Assembly (NCBI RefSeq): GCF_021343995.1
Contig: NZ_JAJTTE010000002.1
Span: 62,001-126,000 of the forward strand
Length of the DNA stretch: 64,000 nt
Reading direction: 5' to 3'
Source of the DNA: Pseudonocardia terrae
GTDB taxonomy: Bacteria > Actinomycetota > Actinomycetes > Mycobacteriales > Pseudonocardiaceae
Shown: positions 63,235-64,000 of the stretch, in pieces
How positions within the stretch are numbered: the first letter of the stretch is position 1
Layout of the letters: each line of letters begins with the position of its first letter
Notes under the pieces: model-generated
The model's input: the letters and a program-made list of their open reading frames with translations, nothing else
The model's database searches: none
What the model was told of the DNA's origin: nothing
Made by a program: the position numbers and the translations under genes

Positions 63235-64000
63235 TTGGCCACCCCGCGGAACTCCGGCCGGTCGGCGAGACCGGGGTGGAAGCCCAGGACCTGCGGCGAC
63301 AACGCGACCGGCGGGGTCGCATAGTAGAGGATCACCTCGAAGGCCTGGTCGACGAACTCGCGCATCTGCGCGTGCAGGGCGTCGGCGCGGGCGGCGGGAT
63401 CCACGGTGCGCAGCACGGTCTCCTGCAGGCGTTCCATCTCCGGGGTGGTGTGGCCGCCGGGGTTGTTGAAGCCGTCCGGCAGGTACCGCAGCCCGGTCGT
63501 CTGGGCGGGGTCCGGGCGGCCGCCGCCCGGGCCGAGCAGGAGGTCGCCCTGCTTGCGCACGAAGAACTCGTCGGTGATCTGGGCGCCCTCCAGGACCCGG
63601 CTCGTCATGGTGATCCCGACGGCGGCGAGGTCGGCCTGGATGGCCTCGGCGACCCGCTGGACGTCCGGACTGGTCGAGACGAGCGCCTCGAAGGTGAACC
63701 CGTTCGGCAGCCCCGCCTCGGCGAGCAGCTGCCGCGCCTTCGCGGGGTCGTACGGGTAGGGGTCGGGGCCGATCGACGGGTCGTGGCCGGGGCTCCACTC
63801 CGGCAGCGGCTGGGCCGACAGCTCGCCGTAACCGCGGGCGAGGACGTCGACCAGCGCCTGCCGGTTGATCGCGTGCCAGACCGCCCGGCGCACGCGGACG
63901 TCGCCGAACGCCGAGCGGGTGCGGTTCGGCTGGAAGTACCAGAAGTTGCTGGTCCGGCCCGGCTCCACGCGGATGCCCGACGCCTGCGCCTCGGCCACCT
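63219..64000 (-). CDS. ABC transporter substrate-binding protein (SBP_bac_5), 5' end outside window
   Basis: The last 260 residues of a peptide/nickel-type extracytoplasmic binding protein, open to the window edge. Family blocks: FGDVRVRRAVWHAINRQALV, YPYDPAKARQLLAEAGLPNG, and a long C-terminal lobe. The signal peptide and the first lobe are missing because of the cut. The permease and ATPase genes are likely beyond base 64000. Cargo unknown. Confidence 0.9.
   Translation of the reverse strand, partial: VAEAQASGIRVEPGRTSNFWYFQPNRTRSAFGDVRVRRAVWHAINRQALVDVLARGYGELSAQPLPEWSPGHDPSIGPDPYPYDPAKARQLLAEAGLPNGFTFEALVSTSPDVQRVAEAIQADLAAVGITMTSRVLEGAQITDEFFVRKQGDLLLGPGGGRPDPAQTTGLRYLPDGFNNPGGHTTPEMERLQETVLRTVDPAARADALHAQMREFVDQAFEVILYYATPPVALSPQVLGFHPGLADRPEFRGVAKAAAS

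Overview
The window is very GC-rich double-stranded DNA with almost every base in a gene, and the proteins are those of a high-GC actinomycete. Marker genes are fbiB (coenzyme F420), whiB, mtrA-mtrB-lpqB, secA1, a WS/DGAT acyltransferase and DUF3499, Rv3235-type and DUF6912 proteins. The gene order follows the Mycobacterium tuberculosis Rv3231c-Rv3262 block in broad outline: fbiB, whiB, metallopeptidase-like, DUF3499, manB, SIS protein, manA, sahH, tmk, mtrAB-lpqB, comF, hpf, secA1, Rv3235-like, WS/DGAT. Codon use and family membership suggest a Pseudonocardiaceae genome, probably Pseudonocardia; that assignment is an inference.

Layout. 1-9.6 kb: F420 glutamyl ligase end, NUDIX, site-2 protease, WhiB regulator, mannose metabolism (manB, SIS protein, manA) and a metal-ion efflux pump. 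9.7-14.5 kb: Lrp regulator divergent from alanine dehydrogenase, amino-acid permease, and a nitrilase-fold protein whose catalytic cysteine is missing. 14.9-21.1 kb: acyl-CoA ligase, a MutL/GlmL-type ATPase, a probable SAH riboswitch in front of sahH, a NUDIX gene, a 41-bp repeat array, and tmk on the opposite strand.

21.2-33.3 kb is an accessory defence islet lying between tmk and mtrA, genes that are adjacent in M. tuberculosis. It has a PLD-SF2 helicase-DUF3427 protein, a complete type II Wadjet operon (jetA-jetB-jetC-jetD, each pair overlapping by 4 bp), and a SEC-C-motif protein. Wadjet complexes are SMC-type loop extruders that recognise and cut small circular DNA.

33.5-48.6 kb returns to core genes: MtrAB-LpqB cell-envelope signalling, ComF-like phosphoribosyltransferase, ribosome hibernation factor, SecA1, a MarR/HAD pair, an Rv0909-type antitoxin, a lactate oxidase-type flavoenzyme, a TrmH methyltransferase and a WS/DGAT.

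48.7-60.8 kb is a catabolic cluster for an unknown acid: two CoA ligases, three crotonases, an ACAD10/11-like acyl-CoA dehydrogenase, a cyclase-family hydrolase, an SMP-30 lactonase, and two APH-type kinases, one fused to DUF6285. A TetR gene lies inside it, and two near-identical palindromes stand before its transcription units. The set resembles the kinase-dependent 4-hydroxyacyl-CoA route (LvaAB in Pseudomonas putida, ACAD10/11 in animals). 60.7-64 kb holds AraC, TauE/SafE, GNAT and the end of a peptide-type ABC substrate-binding protein. No tRNA, rRNA, transposase or CRISPR array was recognised.
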